This document shows, piece after piece, positions 1-6,436 of a DNA stretch of 7,386 bases. This stretch comes from Bryobacteraceae bacterium (lineage in GTDB: Bacteria; Acidobacteriota; Terriglobia; Bryobacterales; Bryobacteraceae): assembly GCA_014379815.1 (NCBI GenBank), contig JACMLA010000184.1:1-7386 (forward strand), in the 5' to 3' direction. Position numbers and translations under genes: made by a program. Numbering within the stretch: the first letter of the stretch is position 1; the number at the start of each line of letters is the position of its first letter. Under the pieces are notes generated by a model. The model ran no database searches, was not told the DNA's origin, and was given only the letters and a program-made list of their open reading frames with translations.

Positions 1-565
1 GCAGCTGGTGGACATCACCAGGACCATGTCGGAAGGCAGATTCGTCTTCAGTGGCGATTCCGATTCGGCTCCATCCTATTCCGTGGACTGGACCGTACCT
101 GGCGGCATGACCCGCCTTCAGGTGACAACCAACACACGGCAGGTACTCGACGTTAATGGAACTTCGTTCAGTGTCGCCCGCACAGCTGGCCAGATCTTTG
201 ACACACGGGAAGTTGACGACTCTTTCAGCGCCAATAATGTATTCAACGCCGTGTATCAGCTGGGAGTCGCCCTCGAAAGTGACGATGTGACCGCCGTGCG
301 CAGTGCGGCGGCCTTGATCAATGTGTCGCTCGATCACCTTGGAAGAGAACTCACGTTCTACGGCAATAGCCAGAACCGCGTGAAGAACGCTCAGACTCTG
401 GCCAAGAAAGCCATTCTTTCCCGATCTACGGAGCTGGCACAACGCTCAGAAACGGATCTGGCGAAAGCAATCATCGAACTGTCTTCTATTAAGGTGCATA
501 GGGAAGCGGCTCTGGGCGCACAGGCGCAACAACCACGCAGCAGCCTTTTCGACTATCTGGCTTAG
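1..565 (+). CDS. flgL: Flagellar hook-associated protein FlgL (HAP3), 3' part, 5' end outside window
   Basis: The reading frame is open from the first full codon (base 2) to a TAG at 563-565, giving 187 residues of the C-terminal part. FlgL proteins are usually about 300 residues or more, so roughly the first third lies upstream. FlgL is an exported structural protein that joins the hook, via FlgK, to the filament. The recognisable motif GRFVFSG at bases 35-55 matches the '(G)RYLFSG' segment that opens the variable domain of flagellin-type proteins. The last ~100 residues are a long helical region ending in a typical flagellin/FlgL C-terminal coil (ELAQRSETDLAKAIIELSS) and a short SLFDYLA tail. 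The GTG at base 8 is internal and not the true start. This is a late-assembly gene sitting directly upstream of early basal-body genes on the same strand. A short flagellin is the alternative, but the context and the C-terminus favour FlgL. Confidence 0.85.
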   Translation, partial: QLVDITRTMSEGRFVFSGDSDSAPSYSVDWTVPGGMTRLQVTTNTRQVLDVNGTSFSVARTAGQIFDTREVDDSFSANNVFNAVYQLGVALESDDVTAVRSAAALINVSLDHLGRELTFYGNSQNRVKNAQTLAKKAILSRSTELAQRSETDLAKAIIELSSIKVHREAALGAQAQQPRSSLFDYLA

Positions 566-589
566 TTTTCCTACCAGGCAACCACCAGA

Positions 590-629
590 ACACTGGGTTC
601 TATGCCAACCAGCATAAAAATCCCAGTGT
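590..629 (+). repeat. Two-tier hairpin in the flgL-flgB gap
   Basis: An 8-base outer arm, ACACTGGG at 590-597, is the exact reverse complement of CCCAGTGT at 622-629. Inside it a second perfect arm, TATGC at 601-605, pairs with GCATA at 612-616 around a 6-base loop. The two stems are separated by a small asymmetric internal loop (598-600 against 617-621) in which some T-A pairing is possible. No T-run follows on either strand, so this is not a standard intrinsic terminator. It may reduce read-through from flgL, protect a processed 3' end, or act as a leader structure for flgB. The complementarity is seen directly; the role is inferred. Confidence 0.6.
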
Positions 630-642
630 CACTTGTGGATAG
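615..642 (+). promoter_or_regulatory. Weak candidate flagellar sigma-28-type promoter
   Basis: TAAA at 615-618 is followed after 16 bases by GTGGATAG at 635-642. The flagellar sigma factor FliA (sigma-28) recognises TAAA, a spacer of about 15 bases, then GCCGATAA. The -10-like element here matches at only 5 of 8 positions, and its left half lies in the descending arm of the hairpin at 590-629. It is the best placed candidate I see for transcription starting between flgL and flgB, but it could easily be chance. No convincing sigma-54 GG/GC pair was found in this gap. Confidence 0.15.
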
Positions 643-653
643 AGAAAATCCAG

Positions 654-679
654 CAGGAGCTTGCACTAGTACCAGTGCA
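654..679 (+). promoter_or_regulatory. flgB ribosome site with hairpin between it and the start codon
   Basis: The only purine-rich ribosome-binding sequence is AGGAG at 655-659, which ends 19 bases before the flgB ATG at 679; 5-9 bases is usual. Between them, TGCACT at 662-667 is the reverse complement of AGTGCA at 674-679, with a 6-base loop. If folded, this stem would bring the AGGAG within a few bases of the ATG and would also pair the A of the start codon. The in-frame TAG at 667-669 rules out an earlier flgB start, so the long spacing is real unless the protein starts further inside. Confidence 0.5.
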
Positions 680-1011
680 TGCTCAATTCAATCGCGGGCC
701 GCGTGGAACAGTACCTGGATGTACTCGCGGCACGTCAGAAACTCACTGCATCTAATATTGCAAATGCCGACACTCCGGGCTACAAGACCAAGGATGTCGA
801 TTTTGCTGCAGCCTTCGCTCAGGCCGAGGGAACCGGCGATATACCAGCCGTCGAGGTATCCGGCCTTTCTCTGAAGCCCGACGGGAACAACGTTAGTCTC
901 GATCGGGAATCCCGAAACCTCGCCGAGAGCGCTCTTCGCTTCAACATCGCCACACAATTCCTCCAAAATCAGTCGCGGATGGCAAAGGTCGCTCTTCAGG
1001 AGATTCGCTGA
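679..1011 (+). CDS. flgB: Flagellar basal-body proximal rod protein FlgB
   Basis: FlgB is an exported proximal rod subunit that assembles on FliE and the MS ring, crossing the periplasm. The 110-residue product carries the rod/hook family motif ASNIANADTPGYK at residues 24-36, followed by KDVDF. It also has the FlgB-type C-terminal stretch DGNNVSLDRESRNLAESALRF at about residues 68-88. It is shorter than many FlgB proteins (about 130-140 residues); the reduction lies in the variable middle, while both helical ends that form the D0 coiled coil are present. The ATG is fixed by an in-frame TAG at 667-669. Its stop overlaps the flgC start by one base (TGATG), indicating translational coupling. 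There is no cleavable signal peptide, as expected for a substrate of the flagellar type III exporter. Confidence 0.95.
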   Translation: MLNSIAGRVEQYLDVLAARQKLTASNIANADTPGYKTKDVDFAAAFAQAEGTGDIPAVEVSGLSLKPDGNNVSLDRESRNLAESALRFNIATQFLQNQSRMAKVALQEIR

Positions 1012-1445
1012 TGAGCCTCTTTTCCGCAATTTCCGTCAGCGCTACTGGCATGTCCGTACAAAGAACACGGGCAGAAGTCCTTGCCCAGAACCTTGCCAAT
1101 GCCGACACGACCCGCACTCAGGAAGGCGGACCCTACAAGCGGCGCGACGTTGTCTTTGAAAGCGTCGACGCAGGAGCTTCGTTTGGCTCCCTTCTGGATG
1201 AAGCCGGCTCCGGTCTCACCACCGTCAAGGTGAGTGAAATCCGAGTTGATCAGCAGGAAGGTCCAAAGCGTTACATGCCCGGTCACCCCGACGCCAACGC
1301 CGATGGCTACGTCGCAATGCCCAGAATAAATCCCGCCGAGGATATGGTCGACCTTATGGGCTCTTCCCGGGGTTATCAGGCTAATGTCGCTGCAATTTCA
1401 GCGGTCAAAGATATGATTCAACGCTCCATCGACCTCTTCCGTTAA
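1011..1445 (+). CDS. flgC: Flagellar basal-body proximal rod protein FlgC
   Basis: FlgC is a second proximal rod subunit, exported by the flagellar type III system and packed next to FlgB. The 144 residues match the usual family length. The N-terminal D0 motif LAQNLANADTTRT (residues 24-36) is followed by the FlgC hallmark YMPGHPDANADGYVAMP at 88-104, then NPAEDMVDLM and SRGYQANVAAISAVKDMIQRS, the C-terminal helix. The ATG overlaps the flgB TGA by one base and has a good AGGAGA at 998-1003, seven bases upstream of the start. Residues 34-39 (TRTQEG) replace the TPG seen in FlgB, which is normal for FlgC. The stop is followed by fliE after only two bases. Confidence 0.97.
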   Translation: MSLFSAISVSATGMSVQRTRAEVLAQNLANADTTRTQEGGPYKRRDVVFESVDAGASFGSLLDEAGSGLTTVKVSEIRVDQQEGPKRYMPGHPDANADGYVAMPRINPAEDMVDLMGSSRGYQANVAAISAVKDMIQRSIDLFR

Positions 1446-1447
1446 AC

Positions 1448-1744
1448 ATGGAACCAATTACTGCCTTAACTCCAGTTATCCCTCTGCAGCCCGCACCATC
1501 GCTGCAGTCAACGCCCGCGGCTCCAGGCGCATTTGGCCAAATCCTCGAATCCGCAATCAATCGGGTCGAAGGATCGGCCGCAGGTGCCGCATCTTCCATG
1601 CAGCAGTTTATCTCAGGCGATGCAGTCGACCTTCACAACGTGGCTCTTGCATCCCAGAAAGCCGCTCTCGATTTCGAAATGCTTCTTCAGGTACGCAACA
1701 AAGTGGTTCAGGCGTACCAGGAAGTAATGCGTTTGCAGCTCTGA
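1448..1744 (+). CDS. fliE: Flagellar hook-basal body complex protein FliE
   Basis: FliE is the small adaptor between the MS ring (FliF) and the proximal rod and is among the first exported subunits. The 98-residue protein has a Pro/Ala-rich variable N-terminus (residues 1-28) and then two predicted helices. The diagnostic C-terminal block runs from DLHNVALASQKAALDFEMLL (61-80) through QVRNKVVQAYQEVMRLQL (81-98), where RNKVV.AYQE is the family signature. The ATG lies two bases after the flgC TAA and lacks a clear ribosome-binding sequence in 1430-1447, so translation probably depends on ribosomes finishing flgC. Its length agrees with the family (about 100). Confidence 0.96.
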   Translation: MEPITALTPVIPLQPAPSLQSTPAAPGAFGQILESAINRVEGSAAGAASSMQQFISGDAVDLHNVALASQKAALDFEMLLQVRNKVVQAYQEVMRLQL

Positions 1745-1753
1745 TCCAGGAAC

Positions 1754-1768
1754 AGGTAAATTGAGTTG
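1754..1768 (+). promoter_or_regulatory. fliF ribosome site and TTG start codon
   Basis: The fliF frame is closed by TAA at 1757-1759, and the first initiator codon after it is TTG at 1766-1768. An AGG at 1754-1756 (within AGGAACAGG, 1748-1756) lies nine bases upstream. The first ATG in frame is at about 1928, beyond the first membrane helix, and would delete an essential part of the protein. TTG is therefore the most likely start. Confidence 0.7.
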
Positions 1769-3439
1769 AATCTCCAGTCGGCAACAGCCCAGATCCAGCG
1801 AATCTGGACGTCTCTTTCCAATCGCCAGAAAATCAGCATTGGTCTCGTTGCAGCAGTCGTCGTCTGCTGCCTCGGTGCCTTTGCCGCATTCCGAAAGCCT
1901 AAAGACTTCAGCCCTCTCTTCTCCGGCATGAGCGCCGAAGATGGGGGCGCTGTCGTCGCCAAGCTTAAGGAGAGTACCGCGGAGTACCGCGTTGCCGAAA
2001 ACGGAGGAACCATACTTGTACCCTCAGACCGCGTCGCCGAACTGCGTTTGCAGATGGCTACAGCTGGCATTCCCCGGACAGGTCGCATCGGATTTGAACT
2101 GTTCGACAAAACCAACCTGGGTGCCAGCGACTTTGCCGAGCAGGTGAACTACCGCCGGGCTCTGGAAGGTGAGCTAGAACGCAGCGTTCGCAGCATCACC
2201 GAGGTGGAGCAAGCAAGAATCCACCTTACTTTCGCGAAAGAGTCGGTCTTTACCGAGTCCCGCTTGCCCGCGAAAGCAAGTGTCCTGCTCACGCTTCGCT
2301 CAGGCGCACAGATCACACCAGGCAATGTCAAAGCGATCATTCATCTGGTCGCCAGTGCAGTCGAAGGTTTAACGCCCGAAGGCGTGTCTGTCAGCGACTC
2401 ATCTGGAGACTTGCTCAGCAAAGATAAAAAACCTCACAATCCGGACGAAGCTTCCGATGAGTTGATTGAGTACAGACAAAAGCTGGAACGAGACTTGATC
2501 GCCAAGGTAAACACCACCCTCGAACCCTTACTGGGAGTCGGAAAGTTTCGGGTCGGAATATCCGTGGATTGCGATTTCTCCAGCGGAGAGCAGAGCGAAG
2601 AGTTATATGACCCGGACAAATCGGTAATGCTGACGAGTCAGAAAAGCGAGGAAATGACGGGAGCAAACACCAGCGGCGGTGTTCCCGGCACAGCCTCCAA
2701 CTTGCCTCGCCCACAACCACGTGCAGCCGGATCGGTGGGAGGACTGACGCGGAGAAGTGAAAACGTCACCTATCAAACCAGCCGGACCGTCCGAAGAACG
2801 AAGTTGCCTCAGGGTTCCATTAAGAGGCTCTCGGCGTCAGTTCTCCTCGATCAAGGCGTTCGCTGGGAACTACAAGGCGGACGCCAGCAACGCATCCTCG
2901 TTCCAGCTACACCGGAAAACATTCTGGCGATTCGGGAACTTGTTTCCGCGACAGTTGGACTGGTGCCGACGCGCGGCGATCAACTCGTTGTCCAGAGCCT
3001 GGCGTTTGAAAGCACTCTGGAGAAGCCCGCTCCACCACTGCCGGTGTCTGCGGACAAAAAGACCGAGCCGAAAAATTCACTCCCCATACCGCAGGTAAAT
3101 CTGCAGGATTGGCGTGTACTCGCTGGAGCAGGAGTAGGCGCTCTGCTGCTCATCGCCGGCGCACTGTTCCTTCTGAAGCGTAAGAAACGTAAAAAGACCG
3201 CCGTGACTGTAGGCACGACACTGCCGGCGCCTGAAACAGAAACACTGGCAGCACCGGAAGACAATCTTCTCGAGAATGCGACGCCGTCGCACTTGCTAGC
3301 CAAAGTGCAACAGCGTCTGGTGCAGACAGTGCGGATCGACACCCTCGCAGAAGAACTGCGGGTAGGTATCCTTAGCGACCCCGCGCTTGCCGCACGAGTT
3401 CTCAGGACCTGGCTGGACGAAGGACAAAACAAGGCATGA
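1766..3439 (+). CDS. fliF: Flagellar MS-ring protein FliF
   Basis: FliF oligomerises into the MS ring in the inner membrane, houses the export gate and anchors the switch. The product is 557 residues, the normal size. A first transmembrane helix spans about residues 24-42. The ring-building domains follow, with the family-typical NLGASDFAEQVNYRRALEGE (117-136), ARIHLTFAKESVF (150-162) and a C-terminal ring motif GLVPTRGDQLVV (398-409). A Gly/Ser/Pro-rich loop at about 296-327 falls where other FliFs have the variable beta-collar insertion. The second membrane helix is residues 451-470, followed by the basic stop KRKKRKK. The tail at about 510-553 is the FliG-binding segment. The start is TTG. 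A perfect 10-base tandem repeat lies within codons near residues 69-76. The stop overlaps the fliG start (ATGA). Confidence 0.97.
   Translation: MNLQSATAQIQRIWTSLSNRQKISIGLVAAVVVCCLGAFAAFRKPKDFSPLFSGMSAEDGGAVVAKLKESTAEYRVAENGGTILVPSDRVAELRLQMATAGIPRTGRIGFELFDKTNLGASDFAEQVNYRRALEGELERSVRSITEVEQARIHLTFAKESVFTESRLPAKASVLLTLRSGAQITPGNVKAIIHLVASAVEGLTPEGVSVSDSSGDLLSKDKKPHNPDEASDELIEYRQKLERDLIAKVNTTLEPLLGVGKFRVGISVDCDFSSGEQSEELYDPDKSVMLTSQKSEEMTGANTSGGVPGTASNLPRPQPRAAGSVGGLTRRSENVTYQTSRTVRRTKLPQGSIKRLSASVLLDQGVRWELQGGRQQRILVPATPENILAIRELVSATVGLVPTRGDQLVVQSLAFESTLEKPAPPLPVSADKKTEPKNSLPIPQVNLQDWRVLAGAGVGALLLIAGALFLLKRKKRKKTAVTVGTTLPAPETETLAAPEDNLLENATPSHLLAKVQQRLVQTVRIDTLAEELRVGILSDPALAARVLRTWLDEGQNKA
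1972..1991 (+). repeat. Perfect 10-base tandem repeat inside fliF
   Basis: The unit GAGTACCGCG occurs twice back to back at 1972-1981 and 1982-1991. It is read in two different frames within fliF, encoding part of residues 69-76 (ESTAEYRV). Because the unit is not a multiple of three, gain or loss of one copy would shift the frame early in fliF. The reading frame is intact here. Confidence 0.9.
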
Positions 3440-4443
3440 GTACTGACATTGAGCTTACCGGTACCGGAAAAGCTGCTGCGCTCCTGGCAACCTTAGGGGA
3501 GAAGGCCGGCGCGCAGTTGCTGAAGCATCTGGCAGAAGACGAGGTACAGAGCCTGATGCAGGCTATTGCGCAACTGGAACATTTGAGTTCCGGTCAGGCA
3601 GAGAGAATCCTCGAAGAGTATCAGCAGATGCTGCTCGCCCAGCAATACGTTGTTAAGGGCGGTCTGGAATATGCCAAAGGCATGTTGTACAGTGCATTCG
3701 GGCCAGACGTGGCTATGCGGTTGATGGATCGCCTGAAAGAGAGGATCTCCGCAGATGTGGCAAACTTCGATGCGCTCCGCAAAGCGGACCCGCAGCAACT
3801 TGCCAAATTTATTCACAACGAGCATCCACAGACCATTGCACTGGTGCTCTCGCATCTGAACGCCTCCCAGGCAGCGGCGTTGCTTAGCTCCATTCCCCAG
3901 GATCTGCAAACAGACGTTGCCATGCGCATGGCACATATCGATCAGATTTCCCCGGACATCATCAACAAGATCGCTGGCGTCATCGAACAAAAGCTGAAAA
4001 CGCTTGGAGAGTTTAATCGCGAGAATTATGGCGGTGTTAAAGCAGTAGCCGAAATGATTAATCGTCTTGACCTGACAGTGGGCCGGGAGATTATGACGTC
4101 GATCGAACAGAATGACGGCAAACTGTTCGAGACCATCCGCCACTTGATGTTCGTCTTTGAAGATCTGATGCAGCTCGACCTGCGCGATTTGAAAGAACTG
4201 ATTCAGAAGATAGATCGAAAGATCTTGACAGTAGCCATGAAGGGAACCAGCGACCAGTTACAAGCTCGCATCTTTGGGGTGCTGTCGCAACGCAGCGCAG
4301 AGATGTTGAAGGAAGACATCGAGGTTATCGGGGCCGTCAAGATTCGCGAGGTCGAAGCGGCACAGCAGGAGATCATTGCACAAATCCGTCAGATGGAAAA
4401 AGAGGGAACACTCACCCTGCAGCAGAGCGAATATGTCGTGTAG
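3436..4443 (+). CDS. fliG: Flagellar motor switch protein FliG
   Basis: FliG forms the rotor ring on the cytoplasmic face of the MS ring and meets the stator to generate torque. The 335-residue product is full length. Residues 1-100 are the FliF-binding N-domain. The middle domain carries the FliM-binding EHPQ motif at 129-132 (within NEHPQTIALVL). The hinge element MFVF is at 238-241. In the C-domain the charged positions known from E. coli (K264, R281, D288, D289, R297) align by spacing with K269, R286, E293, D294 and K302, so charge is kept at each. The ATG lies in the fliF stop (ATGA), with GAAGGA at 3419-3424 as a somewhat distant ribosome site. An extra acidic/basic tail (QMEKEGTLTLQQSEYVV) ends the protein. 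Confidence 0.98.
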   Translation: MSTDIELTGTGKAAALLATLGEKAGAQLLKHLAEDEVQSLMQAIAQLEHLSSGQAERILEEYQQMLLAQQYVVKGGLEYAKGMLYSAFGPDVAMRLMDRLKERISADVANFDALRKADPQQLAKFIHNEHPQTIALVLSHLNASQAAALLSSIPQDLQTDVAMRMAHIDQISPDIINKIAGVIEQKLKTLGEFNRENYGGVKAVAEMINRLDLTVGREIMTSIEQNDGKLFETIRHLMFVFEDLMQLDLRDLKELIQKIDRKILTVAMKGTSDQLQARIFGVLSQRSAEMLKEDIEVIGAVKIREVEAAQQEIIAQIRQMEKEGTLTLQQSEYVV

Positions 4444-4453
4444 GCTAATCCGC

Positions 4454-4471
4454 GAGGGAGACCAAAGGGTG
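4454..4471 (+). promoter_or_regulatory. fliH ribosome site deciding a GTG start
   Basis: GAGGGAG at 4454-4460 is a strong ribosome-binding sequence with eight bases before GTG at 4469-4471. The competing in-frame ATG at 4433 overlaps the end of fliG by 11 bases and has only a poor site upstream. The GTG is preferred. Confidence 0.65.
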
Positions 4472-5107
4472 ACCCAGCCGCTCTTCGCACCAGAGCCTCA
4501 GTTTAGCGGACCCGAGTTGTATCAGCCTGCTCAGCTTGATCGACAACCGCAGACGGCACTCCTGGACGAGCTTACTGCTCTAAGACAGCGGGTCCATGAC
4601 CTTGACGCAAGCCTGCCGATGCTGCTTAGCGAAGCACGCGCCAGCGCCTTCCAGGAGGGCGAGTCTGCAGGGTACGACAAAGCCGCTTCCGCTTCACGCA
4701 TCATCGTCGAAAAGCTGTCGGCGGCAATCCACGACATAGCTGGCTACAGATCGAAGATTCGGGAAGAATCGGAGGCCGAGCTGGTCGCACTCTCCATCGC
4801 AATTGCACGCAGAATTCTCCATCGCGAGATCTCGATCGACACTGACGCAATTCAGGGCGTAGTCCGTGCGGCCCTCGAGAAGGTGCAGGCGCGGGAGATT
4901 ACAGAAATCCGACTGTACCCCGGCCACGAAGACGCTGTAAGGAAATGCCTGACGGAGCTCCATACCGGTGGTGTGCAAATCATCGCCGACCCTGCGATGT
5001 CCCCGGGGGACCTCGTCATCGAGACCAAGCGCGGGAACGTCGAAGCTTCCATCGAAAGCCAGTTAAAAGAGATCGAACGCGGATTTGCAGACAGGATCAG
5101 AAGATGA
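4469..5107 (+). CDS. fliH: Flagellar export ATPase regulator FliH
   Basis: FliH is the cytoplasmic stator-like partner that holds the FliI ATPase at the export gate and on the switch ring; it resembles the b/delta peripheral stalk of F-type ATPases. From the GTG the product is 212 residues, in the usual range. The N-terminus (1-28) is Pro/Gln-rich and disordered-looking. A helix around residues 54-72 carries a short GxxxG step (G64, G68), the trait of FliH dimer helices. The C-domain has ALSIAIARRILHREI (107-121) and the ending GDLVIETKRGNVEASIESQL (180-199), both typical. A longer form starting at ATG 4433 would add 12 residues. The stop overlaps the fliI start in ATGA, suggesting coupled synthesis of the two partners. 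Confidence 0.9.
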   Translation: MTQPLFAPEPQFSGPELYQPAQLDRQPQTALLDELTALRQRVHDLDASLPMLLSEARASAFQEGESAGYDKAASASRIIVEKLSAAIHDIAGYRSKIREESEAELVALSIAIARRILHREISIDTDAIQGVVRAALEKVQAREITEIRLYPGHEDAVRKCLTELHTGGVQIIADPAMSPGDLVIETKRGNVEASIESQLKEIERGFADRIRR

Positions 5108-6429
5108 GTAGCATTGCCATCGGTCTACGACCTTACTTTGACAAACTAGCGCGCCTGGACACGTTCCAGTCCAGCGGAGAAGTGACCGAGATGGTCGGTC
5201 TCCTGATCGAATCGCGCGGGCCTTCTGTCGCGATTGGAAGCTTCTGTGAGGTAGTCACAGGAGCTGGGAAAGTAGTCAGAACTCAGGTAGTCGGCTTTCG
5301 AAATGGACGGGTGTTGTCCATTCCGCTGGAGGAAACCGATGGCATCCAGCTAGGCGACCGGGTCGTCGCACGGTCCGAGGACAGCAGACTGGGCGTAGGA
5401 CCGGATTTGCTCGGCCGGGTTCTGGACGGATTTGGCGATCCAATGGACAGCGGACCACGTCTCCAGCCAGAAGCGTGGTACGACCTTTTTGCCACACCAC
5501 CAAACCCACTGAGTCGCGAACCTGTCAAAGAGCCTCTTGTGACGGGCATCCGAGTCATCGACGGTATGCTGACGTGCGGGAAAGGTCAAAGAATCGGGTT
5601 GTTCGGAGGCAGCGGCGTAGGGAAAAGCACTCTGCTGGGCGCAATGTCGCGGCAGAATGGTGCCGACGTCACGGTCATAGCCCTCATCGGGGAGAGAAAC
5701 CGGGAAGTCCGGTCCTTCATCGAACACGAATTGGGCCCTGAAGGGCGCAAACGCTCCGTTGTTGTCGTTGCAACATCGGACAGGCCAGCTCCTCTGCGCA
5801 TACGGGCCTGTTTCGTTGCGCTTGCAGTAGCGGAATACTTCCGCGATCAGGGCAAGAATGTCCTACTCGTGATGGACTCGGTAACCCGGCTTGCAATGGC
5901 TCAGAGAGAGATCGGACTGGCTGCCGGAGAGCCGCCCAGTCAAAAAGGGTATACCCCGTCGGTTTTTAACTTGCTGCCCCGCATCTTTGAACGTGCCGGG
6001 AATTTTCCAGGCGGCTCAATTACCGGGTTCTTTACGGTTCTTGTCGAAGGTGATGATTTCAACGAGCCAGTTTGCGACGCGGTACGCGGCATCCTCGATG
6101 GTCACGTGATCCTATCGAGAGCTCTTGGAGCGGCTGGACACTATCCCGCGGTAGACGTGCTGCAATCCGTCAGCAGGGTCATGCCTCAGATTGTGTCCAG
6201 GGATCACTTGAAGGCTTCGCAAAAAATCAGAGAGTCTCTGGCCGCTTATGAGCGGTCGTCCGACTTGATTCAGCTCGGTGCGTACGTTGCAGGAACCAAC
6301 CAGCAGCTGGACGTCGCCATTCGGCAGCGCGGCCGGGTTCTTAGCTTCTTGCAACAGGATTCCGCTACTAAGGCACCTCTGGAAACGACACTGGACGGAA
6401 TGCGGGAAATAGCTGCGGCTCTCGCGTGA
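5104..6429 (+). CDS. fliI: Flagellum-specific export ATPase FliI
   Basis: FliI hydrolyses ATP to prime unfolding and export of rod, hook and filament subunits. It is a homologue of the F1 beta subunit and forms a hexamer with FliJ in its centre. The 441 residues are full length. The Walker A loop GGSGVGKST is at 168-176 with catalytic-loop residues K174 and S175/T176. GERNREV is at 196-202 (E197 is the expected catalytic glutamate), and the Walker B strand VLLVMDSVTR ends around D258. The segments QKGYTPSVFNLLPRIFERAG (280-299) and LVEGDDFNEPVCDAVRGILD (313-332) are classical for the family. Position 199 is Asn where GERGREV is the commoner form. The start chosen is the ATG overlapping the fliH stop, with AGGA at 5093-5096 seven bases upstream; the frame stays open further back but would invade fliH. 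Confidence 0.98.
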   Translation: MSSIAIGLRPYFDKLARLDTFQSSGEVTEMVGLLIESRGPSVAIGSFCEVVTGAGKVVRTQVVGFRNGRVLSIPLEETDGIQLGDRVVARSEDSRLGVGPDLLGRVLDGFGDPMDSGPRLQPEAWYDLFATPPNPLSREPVKEPLVTGIRVIDGMLTCGKGQRIGLFGGSGVGKSTLLGAMSRQNGADVTVIALIGERNREVRSFIEHELGPEGRKRSVVVVATSDRPAPLRIRACFVALAVAEYFRDQGKNVLLVMDSVTRLAMAQREIGLAAGEPPSQKGYTPSVFNLLPRIFERAGNFPGGSITGFFTVLVEGDDFNEPVCDAVRGILDGHVILSRALGAAGHYPAVDVLQSVSRVMPQIVSRDHLKASQKIRESLAAYERSSDLIQLGAYVAGTNQQLDVAIRQRGRVLSFLQQDSATKAPLETTLDGMREIAAALA

Positions 6430-6436
6430 GACTGAC

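Noticed and set aside
591..628. Intrinsic terminator after flgL
   Set aside because: The stem is good but no run of T follows on either strand, so it is listed only as a hairpin.
602..874. Open frame of 90 codons overlapping the start of flgB
   Set aside because: It is a shifted reading of flgB with no family features; flgB itself is certain.
3493..4143. Long open frame of 216 codons on the minus strand opposite fliG
   Set aside because: It lies wholly within fliG, whose + strand protein has every family motif. The antisense product has no recognisable domain and is a by-product of codon use.
4376..4468. Earlier starts for FliH at ATG 4376 or ATG 4433
   Set aside because: The first overlaps fliG by 68 bases and encodes a non-FliH-like basic sequence. 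The second is possible, but the GTG at 4469 has the only strong ribosome site.
4945..5103. Possible N-terminal extension of FliI from an ATG at 4945
   Set aside because: It would overlap the conserved end of fliH by 163 bases and add a low-complexity Arg/Pro-rich stretch absent from FliI. The ATG at 5104 gives a normal FliI and has AGGA at a good distance.
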